From Pinibacter aurantiacus (GTDB lineage Bacteria > Bacteroidota > Bacteroidia > Chitinophagales > Chitinophagaceae), in contig NZ_JAHSPG010000018.1 of NCBI RefSeq assembly GCF_019130065.1, forward strand, positions 62,001 through 126,000: a stretch of 64,000 nt of DNA, in the 5' to 3' direction. Position 1 is the first letter of the stretch, and the number at the start of each line of letters is the position of its first letter. The translations under genes and the position numbers were made by a program. This document shows positions 42,166 through 51,164 of this stretch, piece after piece. The notes under the pieces are model-generated. The model was not told the DNA's origin. It worked only from the letters and a program-made list of their open reading frames with translations, and searched no databases.

Positions 42166-44322
42166 ATGAAAAAAGTGCTTCAATTTATGTTTAGTAAAAG
42201 AAGTTTGCCGTTTTTAATAGTGGTGTTAGCAGGCGCATTATTTATTGGTTTTCAATCTCTGGGCACAAAGGGTCACAATCCTCCCACAAAGTATGAGAAG
42301 ATACTCCATAATGTAGGTGAAATGCTGGACCAGGTTCACTACAGTCCGAAAGCAATTAATGATAGTTTTTCAAGGGAAATTTTCAAGAAGTATTTAGTGG
42401 CGATCGACCCGGACAAAAACTTTTTCCTGCAATCTGACATCAATCAGTTAAAAATGTACGAGACCAAACTGGATGACGAAATCCTGGGCGGTCCTGTGCA
42501 ATTTGTTCCTGCCGTGGCTGAGATCTTTAAGAAAAGAGTTGCCGAAGCAGATTCCATTACCAAACTGCTGCTGTCAAAACCCTTTGACTTCAAAGCAAAC
42601 GAAGAAGTGGTACTGGACGCAGAAAAACTTGACTTTCCAAAGGATGAGGCGGAAAGAAAAGACATGTGGCGCAAACGCCTGAAGTACATGGTGCTTGAGC
42701 GCTATGTGGATATGCAGGACACACAGGAAAAAAACAAAGCGAATGATAAGGACAAAACTGTTGTGTTAAAATCTAACGAGCAGCTGGAATCAGACGCAAG
42801 GGACCGTGTGCAAAAAATCATGAACAAAACCTTCGACAGGTATAAATTCAAATTTTCTGTGGACGATCAGTTCAATACTTATGTGAACACGATCACGACT
42901 TCAATGGACCCACACACAAGCTTTTTCCCTCCTGTAGATAAAAGGTATTTTGATGAGCAAATGAGCGGTCGTTTCTTTGGTATCGGTGCTTCCCTTCGTG
43001 AAGAAGATGGCGGTATTAAGGTAATGACGCTGGTTACAGGTAGCCCGGCATGGAAATCCGGACAAGTTGCTGTTGGCGATATCATTGCGAAAGTGGCGCA
43101 AGGAAATGGTGAGGCAGTTGACCTTACTGGTTATGCGGTTGAAGATGCTGTTAAACTCATCAGAGGTGATAAAGGCACAGAAGTAAAACTTACGTTGAAA
43201 AAAACGGACGGAAGTATGAAAGTTATTTCTCTTATCCGTGATGAAATTGTACAGGATGAAACTTTTGCAAGAAGCACGATTGTAGATAATGGTAAATCTA
43301 AAGTTGGTTATATATATCTGCCAGAGTTTTACGCAGATTTCGATAATCCTAAAGGAGCCCGCTGCTCTGCAGACGTTGCAAAAGAGTTGATAAAACTAAA
43401 AGAACAAAACGTAGATGGTGTGGTGCTTGATCTTCGCAACAATGGCGGTGGTTCATTGTTTGACGTTGTTCAAATGGTTGGATTGTTTATTGAAGATGGA
43501 CCTATTGTACAGGTGAAAGACAGAGATGGCAAGCCAAGCATTTTGCGCGATCGCGATAAAAACATTTTGTATGATGGCCCGTTGGCTGTAATGGTAAATG
43601 AATTCAGTGCTTCGGCTTCTGAGATCTTTGCTGCTGCTATCCAGGATTATCATCGCGGAGTGATTATTGGCAGCACATCTACTTACGGTAAAGGAACTGT
43701 TCAGCGCAATATCGGTTTGGATAAAGAAACCGGCATGTTCTCTTCCAATAGTGAGTTGGGAACAATAAAGTTGACTTTACAGAAGTTTTATCGCATCAAT
43801 GGAGGTTCCACACAGTTGAAAGGCGTAAGCTCTGATGTGGTGTTGCCTGATGTATTTGAATATTCCAAACTTCGTGAAAAGGATGATCCTGATGCTTTGC
43901 CTTGGGACGAAATTCAAAAAGCAGATTACAATACATGGAAACCGGGCTTTGATATGAACATTGTTTATAACAACAGCAACGGCCGCGTAAACAGCAATCC
44001 TGCATTCAATGAAATTAAGACAGACACCAAATGGCTGGCTGATCAAAATGATAAAGTATATTCTTTGAACATCGATAAATTCAGAGAAGAAAAGAAAAAC
44101 ATCAGCACTACAGTTAAGAAGCTTGAGGCTTTGAACAAATTGCCGAAAGAACTTGATGTAGTTACGCTTCCTCAGGACGCAAACAGATATGCAAATGATA
44201 AGGACCGCCAGGATCGTTTCAAGCAATGGCAGAAGTCTTTGAAGAATGACATTTACCTGAATGAAGCGGTGAACGTAGTGAATGATATGGTGGTACAGAG
44301 GAACTTAGCGAAAGCGAAGTAG
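42166..44322 (+). CDS. C-terminal processing peptidase, S41 family (Prc-like)
   Basis: Tail-specific periplasmic serine protease of 718 residues, related to Prc. Seen: an N-terminal membrane/signal segment (LPFLIVVLAGALFIGF, about 14-29), the N-terminal TSP domain (LHNVGEMLDQVHYSPKAIND onward), a PDZ domain (about 255-345, FFGIGASLREEDGGI), the S41 domain with VVLDLRNNGGGSLFD, catalytic Ser in NEFSASASEIF (about 480-485) and Lys in STYGKGTVQ (about 507), then a C-terminal DUF3340-like region. It probably trims outer-membrane lipoproteins or cell-wall enzymes in the periplasm (family knowledge). Confidence 0.95.
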   Translation: MKKVLQFMFSKRSLPFLIVVLAGALFIGFQSLGTKGHNPPTKYEKILHNVGEMLDQVHYSPKAINDSFSREIFKKYLVAIDPDKNFFLQSDINQLKMYETKLDDEILGGPVQFVPAVAEIFKKRVAEADSITKLLLSKPFDFKANEEVVLDAEKLDFPKDEAERKDMWRKRLKYMVLERYVDMQDTQEKNKANDKDKTVVLKSNEQLESDARDRVQKIMNKTFDRYKFKFSVDDQFNTYVNTITTSMDPHTSFFPPVDKRYFDEQMSGRFFGIGASLREEDGGIKVMTLVTGSPAWKSGQVAVGDIIAKVAQGNGEAVDLTGYAVEDAVKLIRGDKGTEVKLTLKKTDGSMKVISLIRDEIVQDETFARSTIVDNGKSKVGYIYLPEFYADFDNPKGARCSADVAKELIKLKEQNVDGVVLDLRNNGGGSLFDVVQMVGLFIEDGPIVQVKDRDGKPSILRDRDKNILYDGPLAVMVNEFSASASEIFAAAIQDYHRGVIIGSTSTYGKGTVQRNIGLDKETGMFSSNSELGTIKLTLQKFYRINGGSTQLKGVSSDVVLPDVFEYSKLREKDDPDALPWDEIQKADYNTWKPGFDMNIVYNNSNGRVNSNPAFNEIKTDTKWLADQNDKVYSLNIDKFREEKKNISTTVKKLEALNKLPKELDVVTLPQDANRYANDKDRQDRFKQWQKSLKNDIYLNEAVNVVNDMVVQRNLAKAK

Positions 44323-44327
44323 AGAAT

Positions 44328-44482
44328 GGAACGCAGATTTTCATGATTGTTATGATGTAAAATGATTTTAATCTTTTGGCAAAATCTTAATAAAGTAAAA
44401 GCCTCCGAAAGTTCTTCGGAGGCTTTTATATTTACTCAAAAAGATCATTAAGAATCATGACAATCATGAGGATCCGCGTTCT
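44328..44482. repeat. Inverted repeat of TCATGATT units after the protease gene
   Basis: Left arm 44328-44375 (ACGCAGATTTTCATGATTG and on) and right arm 44440-44482 (complementary, ending GATCCGCGTTC). A terminator hairpin is nested between the arms. A further arm of TTGAGAA-type heptads lies at 44483-44513, at the DinB-like gene's 3' end. Confidence 0.85.
44397..44428 (+). terminator. Intrinsic terminator after the protease gene
   Basis: Hairpin AAAAGCCTCCGAA / TTCGGAGGCTTTTA with a short loop, nested inside the flanking inverted repeat. The symmetric A/T tails would let it work in both directions between two convergent genes. Confidence 0.9.
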
Positions 44483-44510
44483 CTCTCAATTTTCAACTTT
44501 CAATTCTCAA

Positions 44511-45023
44511 TTACCCCAAGTATCTCTCCTTCAAAATCCCTATGTGGTGCTGCACGTGGCCGGTGCACATAAACCCAAGCGCAGTAACGTTGAGGTGGTT
44601 ATTATTGGCGGTTCCGCTTAAGAGCCATTGTTCTTTTGTAAAAGAATTAAACATGGCAATATTTGCTTTCCTGAGGTGTTTAAATTCTTCAATCATATCC
44701 TTCCATTTTCTTTGATCGACAGGTGTGTTGTCGCCCCAAACATTTTCGTCGAAGCCAGACAGGTTCACTCCCTCGTTTTTGGAGAAACGAAGCGCTCTGT
44801 ATGCAAAAACACGTTCTGTATCTGTCACGTGTTGTAAAACCTGTTTGATAGTCCATTTGCCTTCTCCGTATGCATAGTTGACCTTCTTGCGGGGAATACG
44901 TTTCAGCAGTTTAAGAAATGATTTCAAATTGTTATCAAGCGCTTCCATTGCGTCATCTTCTTTCACTACATCGATGTAGCGTTTGAAATACTCAGCTGAT
45001 ACGACGTTTGTTTTTGTGGACAT
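44511..45023 (-). CDS. DinB-like four-helix bundle protein
   Basis: Soluble protein of 170 residues in the DinB/YfiT-like putative metalloenzyme superfamily. Seen: GKWTIKQVLQHVTDTERVFA (about 65-84) with the first metal-ligand His, and HVQHHIGILKERYL at the C-terminus with the second His cluster. Many members are thiol-dependent transferases or stress proteins, but the substrate cannot be assigned here. Convergent with the protease gene. Confidence 0.85.
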   Translation of the reverse strand: MSTKTNVVSAEYFKRYIDVVKEDDAMEALDNNLKSFLKLLKRIPRKKVNYAYGEGKWTIKQVLQHVTDTERVFAYRALRFSKNEGVNLSGFDENVWGDNTPVDQRKWKDMIEEFKHLRKANIAMFNSFTKEQWLLSGTANNNHLNVTALGFMCTGHVQHHIGILKERYLG

Positions 45024-45044
45024 AGTGGTTGGGTTTGAGGATTT

Positions 45045-45180
45045 AAATTAATAATTAATAATGAATAATTAATACAAGGCCTCACGGGCTCGAAGTTCAT
45101 ACCTGCGGCTGCAGCTGCCCACGGTCATATTCGATCGGGGTGAAAGCTCTATTAATTCTTAATTATTAATTATTAATTCC
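45045..45180. repeat. Inverted repeat of TAATTAA-type heptads
   Basis: Left arm 45045-45073 (AATTAAT, AATTAAT, AATGAAT, AATTAAT) and right arm 45149-45180 (ATTAATT, CTTAATT, ATTAATT, ATTAATT). The GC-richer middle is 75 bases. It lies between the divergent DinB-like and GMC genes. Confidence 0.85.
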
Positions 45181-45249
45181 AAAAACCTTAAACTATATTT
45201 GAGAAGCAGGCTGCGCCTGCAATAACCAACACCTATAAACGCAAATTGA

Positions 45250-46716
45250 ATGGGCGCGACCAAAACAACTTACGATCTGATTGTTACGGGAACCGGTTTT
45301 GCTTCAACCTTCTTTCTAAAAAAATATCTCGAAAAAAGCGGTCCCGATAAAAAAGTGCTTGTCATTGAACGTGGGCAGCTTTTTCCATATACGGACAGAA
45401 TTGCTTTTGCACAGGGCAAAAATCCAGTGTATCTCGATAAAATGGAGTCACACGATGATTCATTTATCAACACCAATAAGGTGAAGCCTTGGTTGTTCGA
45501 TGTAAACTTTGGCGGCAGCAGTAATTGCTGGTGGGGATGTACGCCGCGCTTTATGCCCAATGATTTTGCAATGAAAACATTGTATGGTCAGGCGATCGAC
45601 TGGCCTATTACTTACAACGATTTGGAACCATATTATTGTGAAGCCGAAAGCATCATTAATATTGCGGGTCCTGAACACACTCCGTTTCCCAAAAGCCAAC
45701 CATATCCATTGCCGGCGCATGCATTGAGTACAGTGGATTTGAAAATGCAGAAAGCCTACGGCAACACGCAATGGGTGAGCCAACCCGCTGCAAGAGCAAG
45801 CAAGGTATTGAGTACACGTAATGCCTGTTGCAGTTCTTACACTTGTAACCTGTGTCCCGCAAATGCAAAGTTTACGATTGAAAATGGTTTACGCAATACC
45901 GTGTACACAGATCCCCGCGTGGAGCTGAAAGAAGGCTTGCAAGTATATAAAGTTGAGTTTGCAGGCAATGTAGCAAAGGGGGTTGTGTGTGTGAACAGAT
46001 TGCATCCTGATTTAAACAACCCTGAAGTATTTGAAGGAAATATCATAGCGCTTGGCGCAAATGCGATTTTCAATCCACATATTTTATTGAGCAGCGGTGA
46101 TAAGAATCCCTTTGTAGGAAAGGGTTTGAGTGAACAGTGTGGTTTCTTCACAGACATTCATATAGGTATGTCAAACGTTGGTGGAGGTTCATCTATTTCC
46201 GCAAACGGCTATATGCAGTACGATGGTGACTTTAGAAAAAACGGCTCGTCTGTTCTCATTGAAAATCACAACCAGGCATTTGTGAGAAATGAAAAAGGGA
46301 AGTGGCGCCACATGGCAAGGTTCAAGTTTGTGCTGGAGAGTATTCCTGACCTTACCAACAATGTGGTAAAGCTCAGCGACAATCCATTGAAACCACTTGT
46401 GGAGTACAAAGAGCTGAATGATTACGTGATTAGTGGCAGAAAAAGAATTGAAGATGAAATGCACAAAATATTTGCACCGCTTGATATCGAGGAAGTGCTG
46501 GTAGACAAAGCATACACAGATACAGAATGTCACGTGCTTTCATCTGCAAGAATGGGTAAGGATGCTTCTGAAAGTGTGGTGGATAAGCACATGATCCATC
46601 ATCAATACAGAAACTTGTTTGTGCTCGGTGGCAGCGCCTTTCCAACTATTTCAGCAGCTAATCCAACACTTACAATATCTGCGTTGTCATTGATGTCGGC
46701 GGATAAGAGTTTCTAG
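45250..46716 (+). CDS. GMC-family FAD dehydrogenase with Cys cluster
   Basis: Glucose-methanol-choline oxidoreductase of 488 residues, paired with a Tat small subunit. Seen: FAD-binding TTYDLIVTGTGFASTFF (about 5-21), GGSSNCWWGCTPRF (about 89-102), a Cys-rich stretch ACCSSYTCNLCPANAKFT (about 196-213), and the GMC C-terminal domain with CHVLSSARMG (catalytic His) and SAFPTISAANPTLTISAL (catalytic Asn). The Cys pattern could hold an iron-sulfur cluster (inference). No signal peptide is present, so export would be by piggyback on the Tat-signalled partner. Substrate unknown. Confidence 0.88.
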   Translation: MGATKTTYDLIVTGTGFASTFFLKKYLEKSGPDKKVLVIERGQLFPYTDRIAFAQGKNPVYLDKMESHDDSFINTNKVKPWLFDVNFGGSSNCWWGCTPRFMPNDFAMKTLYGQAIDWPITYNDLEPYYCEAESIINIAGPEHTPFPKSQPYPLPAHALSTVDLKMQKAYGNTQWVSQPAARASKVLSTRNACCSSYTCNLCPANAKFTIENGLRNTVYTDPRVELKEGLQVYKVEFAGNVAKGVVCVNRLHPDLNNPEVFEGNIIALGANAIFNPHILLSSGDKNPFVGKGLSEQCGFFTDIHIGMSNVGGGSSISANGYMQYDGDFRKNGSSVLIENHNQAFVRNEKGKWRHMARFKFVLESIPDLTNNVVKLSDNPLKPLVEYKELNDYVISGRKRIEDEMHKIFAPLDIEEVLVDKAYTDTECHVLSSARMGKDASESVVDKHMIHHQYRNLFVLGGSAFPTISAANPTLTISALSLMSADKSF

Positions 46717-46761
46717 TTGATAGTTGTTAGAAGTTGAAAATTGAATATTTCTGGGTGCGCA

Positions 46762-46797
46762 ATTATTAATTCTTAATTATTAATTATTAATTGAAAA
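46762..46797. repeat. TAATTAA-type heptad arm between the dehydrogenase genes
   Basis: Tandem ATTAATT / CTTAATT units immediately before the ATG of the small-subunit gene. A different arm of TTGATAG/TTGAAAA units lies just after the GMC stop at 46716-46745. Confidence 0.65.
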
Positions 46798-47238
46798 ATG
46801 GCAAGTAGAAGAAAATTTTTAAAATTAACTGCAGGCGGTATTCTCGCACTGGGAGCGGGTTATGTGGGTATAAAGAGTTTTTCTCCTTTTAGAAAAGTAA
46901 TTGTTGATATACTGTACGAAGACTTGAAGGGACTGAAAATAAAACAAGGTGACATTGAAAAGTTTGCAGATAAAGCGGCTGAAGTGAACCCATGGCATTT
47001 CAATGCGAAGAAACAAAAGTTAATGGCTGCATACGGCCCGATCAAATGGATGCCATTGCCTTTCAAGAAAGAATACAAACTATACAGAGATGACGTCGTT
47101 TCCCGCTTTCTTTTATCCACTAATTTCTTTACAAACAAAATGGACGAAAGCAAAGAGATTGCTTACATGGGCGCCATCTGGGGACCGTATAGCACACCGT
47201 GTTTGAATCCGTTTAGTTCGATGTTTTACGCGGCGTAG
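46798..47238 (+). CDS. Gluconate 2-dehydrogenase subunit 3-like Tat protein
   Basis: Small partner of the GMC dehydrogenase, 146 residues. Seen: a perfect Tat motif SRRKFLK at residues 3-9 followed by a hydrophobic segment (LTAGGILALGAGYVGI), then a helical domain resembling subunit 3 of gluconate dehydrogenase (about 40-146, including AYMGAIWGPYSTPCLNPF near the end). In this family the small subunit carries the large flavoprotein through the Tat system. The stop codon is within a TTGAGAG repeat arm. Confidence 0.8.
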   Translation: MASRRKFLKLTAGGILALGAGYVGIKSFSPFRKVIVDILYEDLKGLKIKQGDIEKFADKAAEVNPWHFNAKKQKLMAAYGPIKWMPLPFKKEYKLYRDDVVSRFLLSTNFFTNKMDESKEIAYMGAIWGPYSTPCLNPFSSMFYAA

Positions 47239-47332
47239 GAGTTGAGAGTTGAGAGTTGAAAGTTGAGAGTTGTTAGGAATTACAACAGACAACGAACTCT
47301 CCATTCTCCATTCTCCACTCTCAACTTCTTCA
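47236..47332. repeat. Inverted TTGAGAG heptad repeat joining two convergent stop codons
   Basis: Left arm 47238-47272 (GAGTTGA x3, AAGTTGA, GAGTTG) starts within the stop of the dehydrogenase small subunit. Right arm 47293-47328 (GAACTCT, CCATTCT x2, CCACTCT, CAACTTC) ends one base before the stop of the minus-strand Omp85-like gene. The arms share a consensus rather than exact pairing. Confidence 0.85.
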
Positions 47333-48520
47333 AAATGCTTCTCCGAAATCAACATAAAATCCTCTCACTCCATGTGGGCCAAAGCCGCAGTCGATGCGAA
47401 GGTTGGTATTGTTCTTAGTATCTACGCGAATACGTAAACCGCCACCGTAGGAGAGCCAAAAGCCGCTTGGCTTTAGATGGCCGTAATAATCCGCAACACG
47501 CCCGGTACCTATCCAACCTGCAATGCCAAAGATGTTCCAGACAGGCATTCGATATTCTATCTGAGCATCAACCAGCACTTTGTCGCGAATGGCGCCTTCG
47601 TAGTAACCACGCATTTTTTTATCGCCACCCATTTTTGCCAATTCAAAAAATGGGACGGTGCCTGATGTGTAAGTTGTTGTTGCCTGCGCTGCAATAATAT
47701 GTCTTAACCAGGGGTTGAAATACGTTCTGCCATCCAATTCAAACTTTATGAATTGATACTTGCTGCCCATCCACGGTTCATAAAAGAGAATATCTGTTAG
47801 AATGAAATGACCGTTGTATGGATTATATCGGTTATCGCGGCTATCATAAGCCATTGAAAGCCCAGCGCCAATGCAGGTTCCGCCTTCTGTGCCAGGTATG
47901 TTGTTCTTAACGAGATAGCCAGTGCTATCAACTTCAATTTTGAAATAGTCCGCGATGTCAAGTGCAGCACCGAAGTATAAATTTTTCGCAATGAGGCGCA
48001 TTGGGTTGGTAACAAATTTTATACGATCTACTGAAACTTCTTCTTCATTATCCCTGGTTACATCATTGCCAATGCCATAAATGTATTCAGGTGTTCGTTT
48101 ATAGTTAATGTAACTTATGATGAGCCATCTGTTTTTGTCGAAACTAAGATCATTTGCTATAGATGCATTGATTCGTCCCTTTGTGGAATAGGAGACGACT
48201 CCTGAAATTCTCGAAGGCTTAGAGATAGTATCTTTCTTTGAAAGGTTAAAAAGATTAAACTTCGCAAGCCCCAGCGTAGTGCCCGCTTCGGTACTATAAG
48301 ATGCGAGAGGGACAGGAATTATCTTAAACAGTTTCTCTGCCTTCTGATTAAATTTATCAAACTTGGAAGAATCCTTTTTTAATGTGTCAGCCGGTGGAGA
48401 TGTGTTGTCTTTGGAAACAATAGTGGTGTCCTGCGCAACGCTTATAAAGGAAGACAATAGCATTAGCGCCACGAGATGAATAGAATAAGGAAAAATATTT
48501 TTACAAAGCCTGCATAGCAT
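47330..48520 (-). CDS. POTRA-less Omp85/BamA-like outer-membrane barrel (1)
   Basis: Outer-membrane beta barrel of 396 residues with a signal peptide (SIHLVALMLLSSFISVAQ). There is no room for POTRA domains: the barrel pattern starts near residue 60 (FKIIPVPLASYSTEAGTTLG). The surface-antigen/Omp85 loop-6 motif appears as GGDKKMRGYYEG (about 296-307), the MRGY form of VRGF, and the last strand is GFYVDFGEAF with C-terminal Phe. This places it in the POTRA-less Omp85 group, whose function is poorly known. It is the last gene of a cluster of five on the minus strand. Confidence 0.78.
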   Translation of the reverse strand: MLCRLCKNIFPYSIHLVALMLLSSFISVAQDTTIVSKDNTSPPADTLKKDSSKFDKFNQKAEKLFKIIPVPLASYSTEAGTTLGLAKFNLFNLSKKDTISKPSRISGVVSYSTKGRINASIANDLSFDKNRWLIISYINYKRTPEYIYGIGNDVTRDNEEEVSVDRIKFVTNPMRLIAKNLYFGAALDIADYFKIEVDSTGYLVKNNIPGTEGGTCIGAGLSMAYDSRDNRYNPYNGHFILTDILFYEPWMGSKYQFIKFELDGRTYFNPWLRHIIAAQATTTYTSGTVPFFELAKMGGDKKMRGYYEGAIRDKVLVDAQIEYRMPVWNIFGIAGWIGTGRVADYYGHLKPSGFWLSYGGGLRIRVDTKNNTNLRIDCGFGPHGVRGFYVDFGEAF

Positions 48521-48629
48521 AAATATTCTTCAGGGTTAATAGAATGTATTGAGTTATGAGTTGTGAGTACTGAGTATATGCTACATTTCATTTTTAGCGT
48601 TCCAGTCATTTTCAACTTTCAATTTTCCA

Positions 48630-49805
48630 TTATTTCAGCCAATTGCTCCCAAACACTATATAATACGCCCAGTCTGAATTACTGAACGCTACGTCAACAC
48701 CCATTCTTAATCCGAATTTTCTTGCGATCAGATAGCGAAAACCTGTGCCGTAAGTATATACCCATAAAGAGCTGCCAAAATCTTTCCATTCATCAAAAGC
48801 CTTACCAGTACCACTGTATAGCATGATGCTCCACCTTTTGTAAAAATCCCAGCGTGCCTCTAATTCTGTAAGTATATCAGCATTGCCCTGGTATCTTGCT
48901 GTAGGTACGCCACGCATGTCGAGTGAGGGCTTCAAATAAAACGGTTGATCACCAAAAGACTGTTGCCCATCAACACGCCAACCCCCGACTAACTTTTTAG
49001 AAATAGTTTTATAAGCATACATGTAATAGTTCAAGTGCCAGTAATCATAGTCACTGCCGAAGATATTATCTGATCTTATGGCATCGAAGTGAACTTTAAA
49101 ACCTTTGTTGGGGGTGAAAGTATTGTCTCTGTTATCTAGCTCAACTACTGCCCCGAGCTGACTCACAATGCTTGAATATTCCTTAGGCGTGACAAAATCC
49201 GGCGGTAGTAAATGGCTGCCCGTATATTCTACATCTGTTTTAAGAAAAAGATATTTTAGACCAGCGTACCAATGAGATACGCCTATTCTTTTAGTGGCTT
49301 GCAGTGCAATAGGGACGGTTTTCATGTTAAAGTCGAATTTCTTTTCGCCAACTGCAGGCAGCGTTCTGTAGAAGGACATGTTTATATTTCCGTAAGCACC
49401 GAAGACCAGATATTTGATCCTGCTTTTAACAAATGTTCCGGAGCGAAAAGCACCGGCGAGCCAGGTGTTGTTGACAGTATAAAATGCCAAACCACCTGTA
49501 AGAGACGGTGCAACAGGTGTTACAACCCGCTTGCCATCAATAGAATCGATATATGGTCTTTGTTTTTGTATAAATACCGGGGCAATACCTCCGCCGAAAC
49601 CACCTATCGCAGGCTCAGTAATAATAATGGGGATGGGTATGAAACCATTTGCGTCGATCAGGTAGTCACTTACGTCAAACGCACCGTCGAGGGAGTCTTT
49701 CGTTGAAATTTGTTTTTTGTTATGTTGTGCATGCAGTGTAGCACAAATAAATGTGAAGAGGACTAAGCAAATTATTTTCCTGGTATAGATAGTTTGTAAC
49801 ATCAA
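48630..49805 (-). CDS. POTRA-less Omp85/BamA-like outer-membrane barrel (2)
   Basis: Outer-membrane barrel of 391 residues, a diverged paralogue of the next gene. Seen: signal peptide (KIICLVLFTFICATLHA), a short linker, the barrel beginning near residue 55 (FIPIPIIITEPAIGGFGGG), and the loop-6-like motif SLDMRGVPTARYQG (about 290-303). The C-terminal strand is SDWAYYIVFGSNW. No POTRA domains. The opening PIPIIITEP resembles the KIIPVPLASYS of the paralogue. Two such barrels side by side suggest a shared or paired function (inference). Confidence 0.78.
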   Translation of the reverse strand: MMLQTIYTRKIICLVLFTFICATLHAQHNKKQISTKDSLDGAFDVSDYLIDANGFIPIPIIITEPAIGGFGGGIAPVFIQKQRPYIDSIDGKRVVTPVAPSLTGGLAFYTVNNTWLAGAFRSGTFVKSRIKYLVFGAYGNINMSFYRTLPAVGEKKFDFNMKTVPIALQATKRIGVSHWYAGLKYLFLKTDVEYTGSHLLPPDFVTPKEYSSIVSQLGAVVELDNRDNTFTPNKGFKVHFDAIRSDNIFGSDYDYWHLNYYMYAYKTISKKLVGGWRVDGQQSFGDQPFYLKPSLDMRGVPTARYQGNADILTELEARWDFYKRWSIMLYSGTGKAFDEWKDFGSSLWVYTYGTGFRYLIARKFGLRMGVDVAFSNSDWAYYIVFGSNWLK

Positions 49806-49894
49806 GTTCGTTTATTTACTAATGTTCAATAGAAATTCTAACGTTGAAGTGTGCGACGCAAGAGAGCTTCATACTAACACTACTGCTGAGTTCA

Positions 49895-50935
49895 TCAATG
49901 CTTCTTAAACATTCTGAACCTATAGTTAGCCGAAAGTAGCAGCGACGAACGTCCGCCCAAAAATCCTACTTCGGTTCTTACCTGCCAGGAGTGACTAAAC
50001 TGAAATTGTCCGCCTACGCACATGCTCCATTCAGATGTTGGTCGTTTGTTAAGCGAGTAGTGAACGATAACGTCTTTGTCTCCTCCGTCGGTTATTTTAT
50101 TAATAACGGCTTGCGCCAATTGTTTCATTACAATTTTTTGAGCAGGAGTGAGGTTCTGGTACCAACCAGCTGTTTCGTTTACAATGCTCTCCATGTCAGA
50201 AAGAGATGCATCGGTTTTTAGGTCGGCAAGATTGATGGAACCTTCTGTTGTTCTGTTAATAAAAAATCCCTGCGCGCCTACCCACACGGCAATGCTTCTG
50301 TAGGGTTTATCTTTCATCAGAAAATTTTTTCCAAAACGTGCATCAACCATGTTGGCGCTTATGGTTCCGGAAATTTTGTCCATGTGCGTCCACGTGTGGT
50401 TGAAATCAATAATGCTTATAAAGCCGTGATAACCGGCTGCAAAAGTTGTTCCCAATCCAAATGTGTTGCCATGGAACTTTGCATTGGTGTTCATTACAAA
50501 TGGCTCGACAATTGAAACATTTGTTTGCGCCGTGCTAAAACCGCCAATAGCATACAGATCCAGGAATGGCAATATCCAAACATCTGGCCTCACGGTTACA
50601 GATTGTGTTTTCGCAACAACGTCGCCAAACTTTATGAACTCCAGTGGCACGGGTTGCATGTCGTTAAATCCAACCTTCAAATCGCTTATCAGCACTTTTT
50701 GTTTGGCAAAAAGTGTGTTCAGCATTATGCCACTGTTGTAGGGCAAATCAAAACCCTTTCCTGAAGCCCTTTTACCCAGGATTGGCATTGTCCATTTGTA
50801 GTCAGAGTTTTTAATACTATCCACATATGCCTGCTGTTTAGGCCCGTATTTTGTACCGGCTCCGGCTTGCGCCAACACATTGTTTGCATGAATCGAAACA
50901 GTAAGGATACATAGACCCGTAAGCAATTTCTTCAT
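49895..50935 (-). CDS. Outer-membrane beta-barrel protein of unknown family
   Basis: Exported protein of 346 residues with a signal peptide (LLTGLCILTVSIHANNVLA). The remainder has alternating hydrophobic patterns typical of a beta barrel (VWILPFLDLYAIGGFSTAQ, AVWVGAQGFFINR) and ends in SLLLSANYRFRMFKKH. I do not recognise a named family. A helical insert (about 250-290, GWYQNLTPAQKIVMKQLAQA) is unusual. Its position between the sulfatase and the Omp85-like genes suggests a joint envelope function, for example as a pore for the sulfatase substrate (inference). Confidence 0.7.
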   Translation of the reverse strand: MKKLLTGLCILTVSIHANNVLAQAGAGTKYGPKQQAYVDSIKNSDYKWTMPILGKRASGKGFDLPYNSGIMLNTLFAKQKVLISDLKVGFNDMQPVPLEFIKFGDVVAKTQSVTVRPDVWILPFLDLYAIGGFSTAQTNVSIVEPFVMNTNAKFHGNTFGLGTTFAAGYHGFISIIDFNHTWTHMDKISGTISANMVDARFGKNFLMKDKPYRSIAVWVGAQGFFINRTTEGSINLADLKTDASLSDMESIVNETAGWYQNLTPAQKIVMKQLAQAVINKITDGGDKDVIVHYSLNKRPTSEWSMCVGGQFQFSHSWQVRTEVGFLGGRSSLLLSANYRFRMFKKH

Positions 50936-51087
50936 TTTGTGTGATCTGGTTTTATAGCGTAGGGTTTGTGGGTCAACACATTTTAAAGACCATGGCCCCC
51001 GAGAATTGTACGTCTTGCGACCAGGGGGCGATTTTTATTACAAAATCAAAAGTTCAAAAACAGTCATCTATGTTAATAGTTTAAACA

Positions 51088-51124
51088 ACAGATAGCATTA
51101 TGAGAATGTCACAATGCTATCTGT
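51088..51124 (-). repeat. Perfect 12-bp hairpin after the sulfatase gene
   Basis: ACAGATAGCATT (51088-51099) and AATGCTATCTGT (51113-51124) with a 13-base loop, about 40 bases after the sulfatase stop on the minus strand. No T-run follows in that direction, so a terminator role is uncertain. Heptad-type TTAAGAA units lie between it and the stop. Confidence 0.6.
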
Positions 51125-51164
51125 ACGATCGACCTGTTAATTCTTAAATCCTAATTCTTAATTC

